From positions 1-9,222 of the forward strand of contig CAMLFP010000220.1 in the NCBI GenBank assembly GCA_946479335.1: a DNA stretch of 9,222 nt, written 5' to 3'. This document shows, piece by piece, positions 1 to 6,751 of the stretch. The position numbers were made by a program, and so were the translations under genes. Below the pieces are notes generated by a model. It ran no database searches and had not been told where the DNA came from. It saw only the letters and a list, made by a program, of their open reading frames with translations. The DNA comes from an uncultured Archangium sp. (GTDB lineage: Bacteria > Myxococcota > Myxococcia > Myxococcales > Myxococcaceae). Numbering within the stretch: position 1 is the stretch's first letter; the number at the start of each line of letters is the position of its first letter.

Positions 1-1
1 G

Positions 2-115
2 CCGCACGCGGGCTTCGGGCTCGGGTTCGAGCGGCTCATCGTCTACCTGTGCGGCCTGGGGAACATCCGCGACGCGATCCCGTATCCGCGCGTTCCGGGC
101 TGGGCGCAGTTCTAA
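2..115 (+). CDS. asnS: Asparaginyl-tRNA synthetase, C-terminal end (5' truncated by window)
   Basis: The open frame from base 2 to the TAA at 113-115 encodes the last 37 residues of a class II aminoacyl-tRNA synthetase, which charges tRNA(Asn) with asparagine in the cytoplasm. The fragment holds class II motif 3 (GLGFERL), whose arginine contacts ATP, followed by [10 protein letters not shown] and a final aromatic residue. The pattern of motif 3, then N(I/V)RD(A/V)IP(F/Y)PR and a C-terminal phenylalanine is characteristic of AsnRS. AspRS differs at this position, usually having GLDRL and a longer C-terminal tail. The start lies outside the window. The gene is followed within six bases by a REP-like hairpin repeat. 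AsnRS is favoured strongly over a non-discriminating AspRS, but only the extreme C-terminus can be seen. Confidence 0.93.
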   Translation, partial: PHAGFGLGFERLIVYLCGLGNIRDAIPYPRVPGWAQF

Positions 116-120
116 AAAAA

Positions 121-164
121 CCTCTCCCGTGGGGAGAGGTCGCGACGAAGTCGCGGGTGAGGGG
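121..164 (+). repeat. REP-like unit, two hairpins plus conserved tail (locus 1)
   Basis: The first hairpin pairs 121-128 (CCTCTCCC) with 132-139 (GGGAGAGG). The second pairs 141-146 (CGCGAC) with 150-155 (GTCGCG). A single-stranded tail, GGTGAGGGG, follows at 156-164. The same two-hairpin-plus-tail layout recurs at 4697-4740, and the tail recurs at every other copy in this window. This copy is solitary, without an inverted partner. It fills almost the whole gap between asnS and the gene at 170. The A-run at 114-120 would read as a T-run after the first hairpin on the minus strand, so that strand has an intrinsic-terminator-like shape, but no gene is transcribed leftward into it. Confidence 0.85.
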
Positions 165-169
165 CGAGC
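156..169 (+). promoter_or_regulatory. Putative ribosome-binding site formed by the REP tail
   Basis: The REP tail at 156-164 contains GAGGGG, a purine-rich Shine-Dalgarno-like stretch, five bases before the GTG at 170. If that GTG is the true start, the repeat supplies the ribosome-binding site of the secreted-protein gene. The same bases occur in every REP copy whether or not a gene follows, so the match may be accidental. Confidence 0.4.
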
Positions 170-772
170 GTGAGCACGATCTTGAAAATCGGACTGCTGC
201 TCACAATCGCCGCTGCGCCGGTGGCGCTGCAGGAGCGCGCCCGCCTCTGCGCTGAGCCCGCTCGACTCGATGGCGGCATGTCGAAAACTAGTTCTGGAGA
301 GCGTGAGTCGATTTGGGCCTACGACGAGCGTTGCCTGTTTGAGCGCAAGCGCACCTCGCCCGACGGAGCGGTAACTACCGAGCGCGGGCGTGTGACGACC
401 CCCGTCCTGACGGCGAAGGGGTGGGCACTGGGCGAGTGCGTCACTTTTCGCAGTACGCAGACCGAGCGCGGCTCCACTGAGGTCTATTTCCAGTGCACCG
501 GAGACCACCGCAAATCGCGAGAAGTCGAGACGCGGGCCGACGGCGTGATCGTCACGCGCATCTTCGACGAGAAAACCGGGAGGCTTGATCGCGCTTACAC
601 CGATCGACCAACCATCGGCTCGGCGCACGCGTTCCGGCGCGAGCGGTTCGACCCTGATGGTGGCGTGACCGAAGTGGTCGATTACGTCGCGCGCGACCGC
701 GCTTCGTGCGGACCGCTGGGTTGGCCGCCAGATCCGACGGCCTCCGACATGCCGGGCCCGTGGAAGCAGTAG
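170..772 (+). CDS. Putative secreted protein of unknown function
   Basis: I do not recognise a family. The 200-residue product begins with a short signal-peptide-like segment: Lys6, a hydrophobic core at about residues 7-16, and a possible cleavage after Pro-Val-Ala (17-19). It is therefore probably exported. The mature part is hydrophilic, with cysteines at 27, 55, 90, 109 and 180. Three similar stretches combine charged or aromatic residues with an Asp-x-Gly turn: about 55-75 (SPDGAVT), 117-139 (RADGVIVT, then DEKTGRL) and 155-172 (DPDGGVTEV). These suggest repeated beta-hairpins of the general kind seen in YwqK/YD-like repeats. The GTG start directly follows a REP tail. Codon choice in the early part (for example AAA ACT AGT TCT GGA near 283-297) is less G/C-rich at third positions than in the flanking housekeeping genes, which suggests weak selection or recent acquisition. 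Confidence 0.7.
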   Translation: MSTILKIGLLLTIAAAPVALQERARLCAEPARLDGGMSKTSSGERESIWAYDERCLFERKRTSPDGAVTTERGRVTTPVLTAKGWALGECVTFRSTQTERGSTEVYFQCTGDHRKSREVETRADGVIVTRIFDEKTGRLDRAYTDRPTIGSAHAFRRERFDPDGGVTEVVDYVARDRASCGPLGWPPDPTASDMPGPWKQ

Positions 773-825
773 GCCCAGCGCTTCTCGCGCAGCACTCCGA
801 CGCTGCGTGGTAGACGCGCGAGCCG
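773..825 (+). other. Intergenic gap before holA with possible stem at the start codon
   Basis: These 53 bases have no clear Shine-Dalgarno before the holA ATG. Two alternative inverted repeats are visible: 784-790 (CTCGCGC) with 816-822 (GCGCGAG), and 788-793 (CGCAGC) with 802-807 (GCTGCG). They overlap at 788-790, so both cannot form fully together. The longer one ends three bases before the start codon. No T-tract follows, so it is not an intrinsic terminator. Any effect on translation is speculative. Confidence 0.25.
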
Positions 826-2205
826 ATGAGCGACGAGGAGTTGCAAGACGCACTGACGGAACTCGACGCGGGCGGAGAGGCGCCGCTCTACCTGCTCGCG
901 GGTGAAGAGTTCCTCGTGCGCAAGGCCGCGGAGCAGTTGCTCGCCAAGCTCGTCCCTGGCGGCTCGGCCGATCTCAACCTCGTCACGATGGACGTCGCCA
1001 CGCCGCGTGAAGTCGCCGCGGAGCTCGCGACCATGCCGATGTTCGGCGGGCGCAAGGTCGTCTTCTTGCGCGACCCGGAGTTCCTCGCGCCGAAGAAGGG
1101 CCGCCCCGACGCGCTCAACCGCGCGCGCGATGCGTGGAAGGCGAACCGCCGCAAAGAAGCCGCACGCCGCGTGTTGACCATCGCGGGGCGCGCCGGGTGG
1201 GGCGTCGACGAGCTCGCGCAGCCGCACCCCGACGAGTGGGAGCGCGACCTCGGCATCGTGCTGGCCGACATCGATCTCCAGTTCCTCCAGGAGGTCGCGG
1301 CGTTCTGCGTCGCCGAAGGGCTCACCGCGGGCGCGTCAGACGACGGCGCGCTGCTCGACTGGTTCAAGGGCACGCCGCCCAAAGGCCAGGTGCTGCTGAT
1401 CGCGATCACCGACGTCGACTCCAAGAACCCGCTGGTCAAGCTCGCGAAGGACATCGGCCGCTCGCTGGAGTTCAAGTCGCTCGCCAAGCTGCGCGACTTC
1501 AAGGGCAACGTCAGCGCCGACGCGAAGGAGAAGCTCGGCGAGTTCGTGCTCAAGACGCTCGAGCCGCACAAGAAGAAGCTGGGCGCTGGCGCGCTGGAGC
1601 TGCTCATTGATCGCGTGGGCGGCAACTTCCGGTTGCTGCAGTCGGAGATCACCAAGCTCGCGCTCTACTCCGACGGCAACACCATCTCCGCGAAGGAGGT
1701 CGAGCTGCTCGTCGGCCACGCGCGCGAAGACGAGTTCTTCGAGCTCTCCGACGCCATCGAGAAGCGCAACTTCGAGGCCGCGAAGAAGTACGTCGACGAC
1801 ACCATCGCGCAGGGCGCGCACCCGCTGATGATGTTGGGCTCCGTCGCCAGCGTGGTGCGCAAGCTGCTCAACGCGAGCGAGCGCATGGCGCGCTTCTCCG
1901 ACGGCAAGCCGCCGCGCAACTACAACGACTTCCAGGCGCGCGTGTGGCCGCGCATCGAAGCGGAGCTCAAGAGCCAGAAGGTGAAGGTGCCGCACCCGTA
2001 CGCGACCTTCATGGGCATGCAGTCGGCGGGCGCGTTCGGCCGACAGGCGCTGCTGCGCGGGCTGGTGGCGTGCGCTGAAGCCGACCTCGCGCTGAAGCTG
2101 GGCGGCGACGAGCTGGTGCTGGAGCGCCTGTTGTGGACGTTGTGCGGCAAGGCCCCCGCGTGGGAGAGCCAGATGCACGTCATCCGCCGGGAGAACGAGC
2201 GCTGA
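826..2205 (+). CDS. holA: DNA polymerase III subunit delta (HolA), enlarged
   Basis: This is the delta subunit of the clamp-loader complex, which opens the beta sliding clamp during replication. The N-terminus has the family opening APLYLLAGEEFLVRKAAEQL (about residues 19-38). MPMFGGRKVVFL (about 70-81) is the delta-family strand that follows. Around 187-195 GQVLLIAIT resumes the core, leading to the SKNPLVKLAKDIG region. The LELLIDRVGGNFRLLQSEITKLALY segment (about 257-281) and ELSDAIEKRNFEAAKKYV (about 306-323) match domain II and the start of the C-terminal collar domain. At 459 residues it is over 100 longer than the roughly 340 typical of HolA. Most of the excess lies at about 85-175, between the two N-terminal strands, and some lies in the C-terminal domain near 355-400. 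The ATG at 826 fits the family N-terminus. The stop lies just upstream of the OsmC gene, suggesting co-transcription. Confidence 0.9.
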   Translation: MSDEELQDALTELDAGGEAPLYLLAGEEFLVRKAAEQLLAKLVPGGSADLNLVTMDVATPREVAAELATMPMFGGRKVVFLRDPEFLAPKKGRPDALNRARDAWKANRRKEAARRVLTIAGRAGWGVDELAQPHPDEWERDLGIVLADIDLQFLQEVAAFCVAEGLTAGASDDGALLDWFKGTPPKGQVLLIAITDVDSKNPLVKLAKDIGRSLEFKSLAKLRDFKGNVSADAKEKLGEFVLKTLEPHKKKLGAGALELLIDRVGGNFRLLQSEITKLALYSDGNTISAKEVELLVGHAREDEFFELSDAIEKRNFEAAKKYVDDTIAQGAHPLMMLGSVASVVRKLLNASERMARFSDGKPPRNYNDFQARVWPRIEAELKSQKVKVPHPYATFMGMQSAGAFGRQALLRGLVACAEADLALKLGGDELVLERLLWTLCGKAPAWESQMHVIRRENER

Positions 2206-2236
2206 ACCGTTCGGCGGGGTCGTGGCTCTCACGGGT

Positions 2237-2659
2237 ATGGCTACTCGTGAACCGCTGATCGTCACCATCCCGAAGAACCGGCGCGTCGACGTGCAGGTCG
2301 GAGCGCACGTTCTGCACACTGATCAACCTCTCGCCAGCGGCGGCGAAGATTCTGCGCCGTCTCCGTACGACATGTTCCTCGCGTCGATCGGCGCGTGCGC
2401 GGGCATCTTCGTGCAGGGCTTCTGCGCGGCGCGAAAGCTGCCCACCGATGACGTGCGCGTCATCGAGCAGCCGCACTTCGACGAGAAGGGCGTGCTCAAG
2501 TCCGTCGACCTCCGCGTCGAGGTGCCGCCCGATTTCCCGGAGCGCTACCGCGACGCGCTGATCCACGTCGTCGAGCAATGTTCCGTGAAGAAGGCCATCG
2601 CGGCGCAGCCTGAGTTCGCGGTCTCGGTGGAGGCGATTGCGGCTATAGACGCCGCGTAA
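2237..2659 (+). CDS. OsmC-family peroxidase/redox protein
   Basis: OsmC/Ohr-family proteins are small cytoplasmic thiol peroxidases that reduce organic hydroperoxides with a pair of cysteines. The product has the typical order: an N-terminal beta region with HVLHTDQP, the PSPYDMFLASIGACAG motif carrying the first cysteine (residue 54 from this start), a long helix, and VEQCSVKKAI with the second cysteine (residue 115). Both expected catalytic cysteines are therefore present. An extra cysteine lies nine residues after the first. The length of 140 residues is normal. The start is uncertain: GTG at 2222 adds five residues and has GGCGGGG just upstream, while ATG at 2237 gives a more natural N-terminus. 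The TAA overlaps the metG ATG by one base, implying translational coupling. The cysteine pattern does not separate OsmC, Ohr and YhfA-like subfamilies with certainty. Confidence 0.9.
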   Translation: MATREPLIVTIPKNRRVDVQVGAHVLHTDQPLASGGEDSAPSPYDMFLASIGACAGIFVQGFCAARKLPTDDVRVIEQPHFDEKGVLKSVDLRVEVPPDFPERYRDALIHVVEQCSVKKAIAAQPEFAVSVEAIAAIDAA

Positions 2660-4686
2660 TGAAGACCCTCGTCACCTGCGCGCTGCCCTACGCCAACGGA
2701 CCCATCCACCTCGGCCACATGGTCGAGCACATCCAGACCGACATCTACGTGCGGTACCTCCGCAGCCGCGGCGACGACGTGGTGTTCCTCTGCGCTGACG
2801 ACACGCACGGCACGGCCATCGAGATCTCCGCCGAGAAGAAGGGCGTGACGCCTGAAGCGTTCATCGCCGAGGTCTCCGAAGATCATCAGGCCGTCTTCCG
2901 CGACTTCCACATCAGCCGCGACTTCTATTCGTCGACCAACTCGCCGGAGAACAAGCACTACGCCGAGTTCATCTACGGCAAGGCGAAGGACGCGGGCTTC
3001 ATCGGCACGAAGGACATCGAGCAGGCCTTCGACGAGACGGCCGGGCGCTTCCTCGCCGACCGCTTCATCAAGGGCGAGTGCCCGAACTGCGGCACGAAAG
3101 ATCAGTACGGCGACGCGTGCGAGAAGTGCAACGCGACGTACGGGCCGAAGGAACTCAAGAACCCGTACTCCGTGCTGAGCGGCAAGCCGCCGGTGTGGAA
3201 GAAGTCGACGCACCTCTTCTTCAAGCTCCCGAAGCACGAGGCGTTCTTGAAGGAGCAGCTCGCGAAGCCCGGCTTCATGCACCCCGGCCTCGCCGCGCAG
3301 CTGGGCCAGTTCTTCGAGAAGGGCCTCGCCGATTGGGACATCTCGCGCGACGGGCCGTACTTCGGCTTCCCCATCCCCGGGGAGGACAACAAGTTCTTCT
3401 ACGTCTGGCTCGACGCGCCGATTGGGTACATCTCGTCGGCCGAGGCGTGGGCGAAGGCCACCGGCAAGGCGAAGAGCGCGCTCGATTACTGGGCGAAAGA
3501 CGCCGACGCGCGCATCGTCCACACCATCGGGAAGGACATCGTCTACTTCCACTGCCTCTTCTGGCCGTCGGTGCTGACCGTCGCGGGCTTGAAGGTGCCC
3601 GACTACGTGCACATCCACGGGCACCTCACGGTGAACGGCGAGAAGATGTCGAAGTCGCGCGGCACCTTCATCAACGCGCGCCCATACCTCGACCTGTTGG
3701 ATCCGAACTACCTGCGCTTCTATTTCGCGTCGCTGCTCGGCGCGGGCCCGGAGGATCTCGACTTCTCGCTCACCGAGTTCCGTCAGCGCACCAACGCGGA
3801 GCTGGTGAACAACCTGGGCAACCTCGCGAACCGCTCGCTGTCGCTGCTGGGCAAAGACAAGAAGCTCGCGCCCGCGAATGAAGCCGTCGGCGGCGCCTTG
3901 GTGCGGGAGGCGCTCGCGCGCGTGAAGGAGATCGGCGACGCGTTCGAGAAGTTCGACTCGCGCAACGCGATCAAGGCGATCCTCGAGATCGGCTACGCGG
4001 CGAACCAGTTCCTCGCGAAGGCCGAGCCGTGGAAGACCATCAAGAACGATCCGGAGGGCGCGCGCTCCGTGCTCTCCGAGGCCGCGGAGGTGGTCTACCT
4101 GCTCACCGCGCTGCTCGACCCGGTGGTGCCGGAGCTGGCCGACAAGCTCGCCGCGCAGCTCAACCGGAAGAAGCTGAACTTCAAGGAACTCGCGAGCGCG
4201 CAGTACCCGTTGCTCGAGCGCTCCGCGCCCATCGGTGACGCGTCGCCGATCATCGGGCGCATCGAGGAGGCGACGGTGGCGAAGCTGATCGCGACCACGC
4301 CGCCGCCGGTCGAGAAGAAGGCTCCCGAGCCCAAGAAGAAGGAGGACACCGCGCCGCAGAGCGAGATCGAGTTCGGCGACTTCGCAAAGGTCAGTTTCCG
4401 CGCGGGCAAGGTGCTCGCCGCCGAGAAGGTGCCCAAGGCCGACAAGCTGCTGAAGCTGAGCATCGATCTCGGTGAAGCGGCGCCGCGCACCATCGTGTCG
4501 GGCATCGCCGAGGCGTACACGCCGGAGACGGTCACCGGCCGCATGGTGGTAGTGGTGGCGAACCTCAAGCCGCGCGCGCTCAAGGGCATCGAGTCGCAGG
4601 GCATGATCCTCACCGCAGGGAAGGGCGGGAAGGAGCTCGTGCTGCTCGACCCCGGGAACGTTCCGCCCGGCTCAGACGTGAAGTGA
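2659..4686 (+). CDS. metG: Methionyl-tRNA synthetase
   Basis: This class I aminoacyl-tRNA synthetase charges tRNA(Met), including the initiator, with methionine. Visible motifs are the HIGH signature as HLGH (residues 17-20, within YANGPIHLGH), a zinc knuckle with cysteines 141, 144, 154 and 157, and KMSKS at 329-333. The anticodon-binding helical domain includes ELVNNLGNLANRSLSLL. A Lys/Pro/Glu-rich linker of about residues 545-568 leads to a C-terminal tRNA-binding domain (about 570-675) of the EMAP/Trbp111 type, recognisable from FAKVSFRAGKV, KLLKLSIDLG, IVSGIAE and LKGIESQGMIL. The total of 675 residues is almost the length of the E. coli enzyme, which has the same domain order. The ATG overlaps the TAA of the OsmC gene, and no strong Shine-Dalgarno is present, so translation is probably coupled. 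A REP pair lies directly downstream. Confidence 0.98.
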   Translation: MKTLVTCALPYANGPIHLGHMVEHIQTDIYVRYLRSRGDDVVFLCADDTHGTAIEISAEKKGVTPEAFIAEVSEDHQAVFRDFHISRDFYSSTNSPENKHYAEFIYGKAKDAGFIGTKDIEQAFDETAGRFLADRFIKGECPNCGTKDQYGDACEKCNATYGPKELKNPYSVLSGKPPVWKKSTHLFFKLPKHEAFLKEQLAKPGFMHPGLAAQLGQFFEKGLADWDISRDGPYFGFPIPGEDNKFFYVWLDAPIGYISSAEAWAKATGKAKSALDYWAKDADARIVHTIGKDIVYFHCLFWPSVLTVAGLKVPDYVHIHGHLTVNGEKMSKSRGTFINARPYLDLLDPNYLRFYFASLLGAGPEDLDFSLTEFRQRTNAELVNNLGNLANRSLSLLGKDKKLAPANEAVGGALVREALARVKEIGDAFEKFDSRNAIKAILEIGYAANQFLAKAEPWKTIKNDPEGARSVLSEAAEVVYLLTALLDPVVPELADKLAAQLNRKKLNFKELASAQYPLLERSAPIGDASPIIGRIEEATVAKLIATTPPPVEKKAPEPKKKEDTAPQSEIEFGDFAKVSFRAGKVLAAEKVPKADKLLKLSIDLGEAAPRTIVSGIAEAYTPETVTGRMVVVVANLKPRALKGIESQGMILTAGKGGKELVLLDPGNVPPGSDVK

Positions 4687-4696
4687 GCGCGAAATA

Positions 4697-4798
4697 CCTC
4701 TCCCCTGGGGAGAGGTCGCGACGCAGTCGCGGGTGAGGGGCGCGAGGTTTCTCCCCTCACCCCTCGCTAGCGCGAGACCCTCTCCCCGAGGGAGAGGG
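4697..4798. repeat. Inverted pair of REP units (REPIN-like, locus 2)
   Basis: The left arm (4697-4740) repeats the layout of 121-164: hairpin 4697-4704/4708-4715, hairpin 4717-4722/4726-4731 (CGCGAC/GTCGCG), and tail GGTGAGGGG at 4732-4740. The right arm is inverted: tail complement CCCCTCACC at 4753-4761, a short stem 4763-4767/4772-4776 (CTCGC/GCGAG), and a perfect 9-bp stem 4778-4786/4790-4798. Only 12 bases separate the two tails, which could pair to form one long cruciform or stem. The pair lies between metG and the convergent phosphatase gene, whose last codons and TAG stop fall inside the right arm. There is no T-tract, so a classical intrinsic terminator is not supported, though the structure could slow polymerase or protect 3' ends. 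Confidence 0.88.
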
Positions 4799-5579
4799 AG
4801 TTGGCGATGAGCGCCCACGTGTCGCGGTGACAGCCCACCAGCCCACGATCGTTGGTCAACACGCGCCCTCCGTACTCGTACGGCGCGCCGTCGAAGCCCA
4901 CCAGCATGCCGCCCGCCGCTTCGATCACCGCCTGCGGCGCGCACGAGTCCCACCGGGAGCTCTTCGTCGACGGGTGCAGGTAGAGATCGGCCTCGCCCAT
5001 CGCCAGCAGCGCGCACTTCAGGCCCACCGAGCCCTGTTCCTTCACCTGCGTGATGCCCAGCGCGTCGCGGATCGCCGCCGTGCGCTTCGACTTGTGCGAT
5101 CTCGACACCACCAGCCGAAGGTCTGACGTCTTCGCGACCGGCTGCATGCGCAGCTCGCGCTTTTGCTCTCCGACCTGCAGCACGCAGGGCGAACCACGCG
5201 CGCCGCTCCAGCACGCGCCCTGCACGGGAGCGAACACCACGCCGGCCACCGCTTCACCGTCGATGGCCAGCCCGATGTGCACCGCGAACATCCCGTTGCG
5301 GTCGACGAACTCGCGCGTGCCGTCGAGCGGGTCGACGAACCACACGCGCTTGCCGGTGGGCGCCAGGTGCGTCGACTCCTCGGCGACGATCTCGTCATGC
5401 GGAAACGCGCGCTTCAGCCCCGCGACGATGACGTCATTCGCGCGCTGGTCCGCCTCCGTCACCGGGCCCGCGCCGCCAGGCTTCATCACTACGTCGAAGG
5501 CGCCCGCATAGACGCGGTTGATGACGTCCGCGGCCTCGACGGCCAGTTGCCGCGCGACCTCGAGAAGGAGCTCGAACAT
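4767..5579 (-). CDS. cysQ: CysQ / inositol-monophosphatase family phosphatase
   Basis: This family comprises Mg2+-dependent, Li+-sensitive phosphatases. CysQ hydrolyses 3'-phosphoadenosine 5'-phosphate to AMP, clearing a by-product of sulfate assimilation. From the ATG at 5579 the product has 270 residues. Metal ligands are visible in order: Glu67-Glu68 (VAEES), the motif WFVDPLDGTREF (80-91) with Asp83 and Asp86, and the second motif WDSCAPQAVIEAAGG (210-224) with Asp211. TEAD at 41-44 fits the family's N-terminal signature. The DPLDGTREF form, rather than DPIDGTxNF, favours CysQ over inositol monophosphatase. The last ten or so residues (about 261-270, SLSLGERVSR) and the stop lie inside the REP repeat and are probably not ancestral. 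The start codon overlaps the stop of the upstream gene (TGATG), indicating an operon. An in-frame start 12 codons upstream is less likely. Confidence 0.85.
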   Translation of the reverse strand: MFELLLEVARQLAVEAADVINRVYAGAFDVVMKPGGAGPVTEADQRANDVIVAGLKRAFPHDEIVAEESTHLAPTGKRVWFVDPLDGTREFVDRNGMFAVHIGLAIDGEAVAGVVFAPVQGACWSGARGSPCVLQVGEQKRELRMQPVAKTSDLRLVVSRSHKSKRTAAIRDALGITQVKEQGSVGLKCALLAMGEADLYLHPSTKSSRWDSCAPQAVIEAAGGMLVGFDGAPYEYGGRVLTNDRGLVGCHRDTWALIANSLSLGERVSR

Positions 5580-6154
5580 CAGGCGACGGCCGAGAAGAAG
5601 TCGGCGTCTTTCCACACCGTGACGGTGGCGCCGTCGACGATGGCGCGGAAGCCGCGCGGCATGTTCCCGCCGATCAACGTGGCGGCGGTGTGCGCGGGCA
5701 GGCCAGCGGTCAGCTTCACCGACGCGCGGCGCGAGTCACAGAGGATGGTGACGATCACGTCTTCGCGGATGCTGCTGTTGAACTCGATGGAGTTCTCCGC
5801 GAGCTGCTTCACGTCGAGGTGCACGCCGGCGGTGAACAGCCGGAGGTGCGGCGGCTTCGCGGCCGGCACCAGCGCTTCGTTGAACACCAGCTCGACGCCA
5901 TCGGCGACCGCGGTGTGCTGCATCACGATGCCGCGGGGCAGGGCGCGGCGCAGGGCCGAGACCGCGTGCGTCGGCGTGCTGTGCGTGGCGAGCGAGACCT
6001 CGACCTCGTCGTGCGGCGTCGCGACGTCCAGCTCCGCGCTCGGCGACATCGTCACTTGCCCGGAGAGGATGAACCGGCTCCCGCCGCGCCACGAGACGTG
6101 AAACGCGGGGTCTTCAGAGTGCACACGAAAGCTGCTCGAGAGCGGGATGACCAT
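5579..6154 (-). CDS. Hypothetical protein, translationally coupled to cysQ
   Basis: The 191-residue product matches no family I recognise. It has no signal peptide or transmembrane stretch and looks cytoplasmic. It is rich in short alternating hydrophobic segments (for example SRFILSGQVTMS, DEVEVSLAT, DGVELVFNE, ASVKLTAGL, DGATVTVWKD) typical of an all-beta or mainly beta fold. There is a histidine-rich middle (His58, His63, His80) and a single cysteine near residue 143. The ATG at 6154 is chosen because it lies at the inner edge of the divergent intergenic region. The same open frame continues upstream antisense to the neighbouring genes, but no good start lies in the gap. The TGA shares one base with the cysQ ATG, so the two are probably expressed together. 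The strand choice rests on this overlap and on the matching frame end, since the + strand here is also open. Confidence 0.72.
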   Translation of the reverse strand: MVIPLSSSFRVHSEDPAFHVSWRGGSRFILSGQVTMSPSAELDVATPHDEVEVSLATHSTPTHAVSALRRALPRGIVMQHTAVADGVELVFNEALVPAAKPPHLRLFTAGVHLDVKQLAENSIEFNSSIREDVIVTILCDSRRASVKLTAGLPAHTAATLIGGNMPRGFRAIVDGATVTVWKDADFFSAVA

Positions 6155-6232
6155 GTCGCGGCCCGAGTACCGCCAATGCCCGCCGGCTGACAAGAGGGCT
6201 CCAAAACCCGAAACGTTTGGCAGACTTACGGC
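6155..6232. promoter_or_regulatory. Divergent intergenic region, probable promoters for both directions
   Basis: These 78 bases separate the start codons of two diverging transcription units, so promoters for both are expected here. On the minus strand TTGTCA (complement of 6188-6193) resembles a -35 box, but no convincing -10 lies at the right spacing. The stretch around 6201-6218 is locally A/T-richer than its surroundings. Neither gene has an obvious Shine-Dalgarno. No specific operator is identified. Confidence 0.35.
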
Positions 6233-6751
6233 ATGAGAGACGGGCCCCTCCGCCGCCTGGTGAAAGCGCTCGTGCGGCGGGTGAATGCGTTCGACCTCGC
6301 GGTGACGCGCGCGGCGGGGCCGAAGGCGCGCTACCGGCTGCTGGGCGCGTGCAACGGCTGCGGCAAGTGCTGCGAGACGCCCGGCATCTCGGTGCGCAAG
6401 TTCATCTGGTACCTCCCGCTGGCGCGCGCGACGTTCCTCTGGTGGCAGCGCGTGGTGAACGGCTTCGAGCTCCTCAACGTCGACAAGAAGAGCCGCACGT
6501 TCTTCTTCAACTGCACGCACTTCGATCGCGTCACCAAGCAGTGCGACTCGTACGAGAGCCGGCCCAACATGTGCCGCGACTACCCGCGGAACCTCACGTT
6601 CGAGGCGGTGCCGCCGTTGTTCGACGAATGCAGCTACGTGGTGCAAGACGTGAACGCCGACGTGCTGCGCGCGGAGTTGATCCGCGCCGGCGTCACCGGA
6701 GAGAAGCTCGCGGAAATGGAAAAGAAGCTCTTTTTGCGGAGTGAAAAATGA
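6233..6751 (+). CDS. YkgJ-family cysteine-cluster (probable metal-binding) protein
   Basis: The 172-residue product carries the YkgJ/UPF0153 cysteine signature. CNGCGKCC (cysteines 40, 43, 46, 47) is followed by Cys94 in NCTHFD, Cys104 and then SYESRPNMCRDYPR with Cys114; another cysteine lies at 133. The CxxCxxCC ... C ... C ... RPxxCRxYP pattern is thought to bind a zinc ion or an iron-sulfur cluster. The biochemical role of the family is not well defined. The N-terminal 35 residues are basic and lack a signal peptide; a Trp/Leu-rich stretch at 57-71 is hydrophobic but interrupted by arginines. The ATG at 6233 is the only ATG start near the conserved region and has no clear Shine-Dalgarno. 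The TGA overlaps the next gene's ATG by four bases, so it is translationally coupled to the AGPS-like gene. Confidence 0.9.
   Translation: MRDGPLRRLVKALVRRVNAFDLAVTRAAGPKARYRLLGACNGCGKCCETPGISVRKFIWYLPLARATFLWWQRVVNGFELLNVDKKSRTFFFNCTHFDRVTKQCDSYESRPNMCRDYPRNLTFEAVPPLFDECSYVVQDVNADVLRAELIRAGVTGEKLAEMEKKLFLRSEK

Noticed and set aside
114..139. Intrinsic terminator formed by the A-run and first REP hairpin.
   Set aside because: The T-run would be on the minus strand, where no gene is transcribed toward it. On the plus strand the hairpin has no following T-tract. The A-run is partly the asnS TAA stop.
49..255. 68-codon plus-strand frame overlapping the end of asnS.
   Set aside because: It runs out of frame through the asnS C-terminus and the REP unit, with no plausible protein features.
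1336..3624. Large minus-strand open frames antisense to holA, the OsmC gene and metG.
   Set aside because: They lie opposite clearly identified genes and consist of Arg/Leu/Val/Ala-rich sequence from mirrored GC-rich codons.
5163..6101. 312-codon plus-strand open frame across cysQ and its neighbour.
   Set aside because: It is antisense to the CysQ motifs, changes character midway, and has an Arg/His/Ala-rich composition without any recognisable domain.
6218..6233. TGGCA-N8-GCA with exact sigma-54 -24/-12 GG/GC spacing upstream of the YkgJ gene.
   Set aside because: The -12 element would overlap the ATG at 6233 and transcription would begin inside the coding region before the CxxCxxCC motif, with no good later start. 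The match outside TGGCA and GCA is poor.
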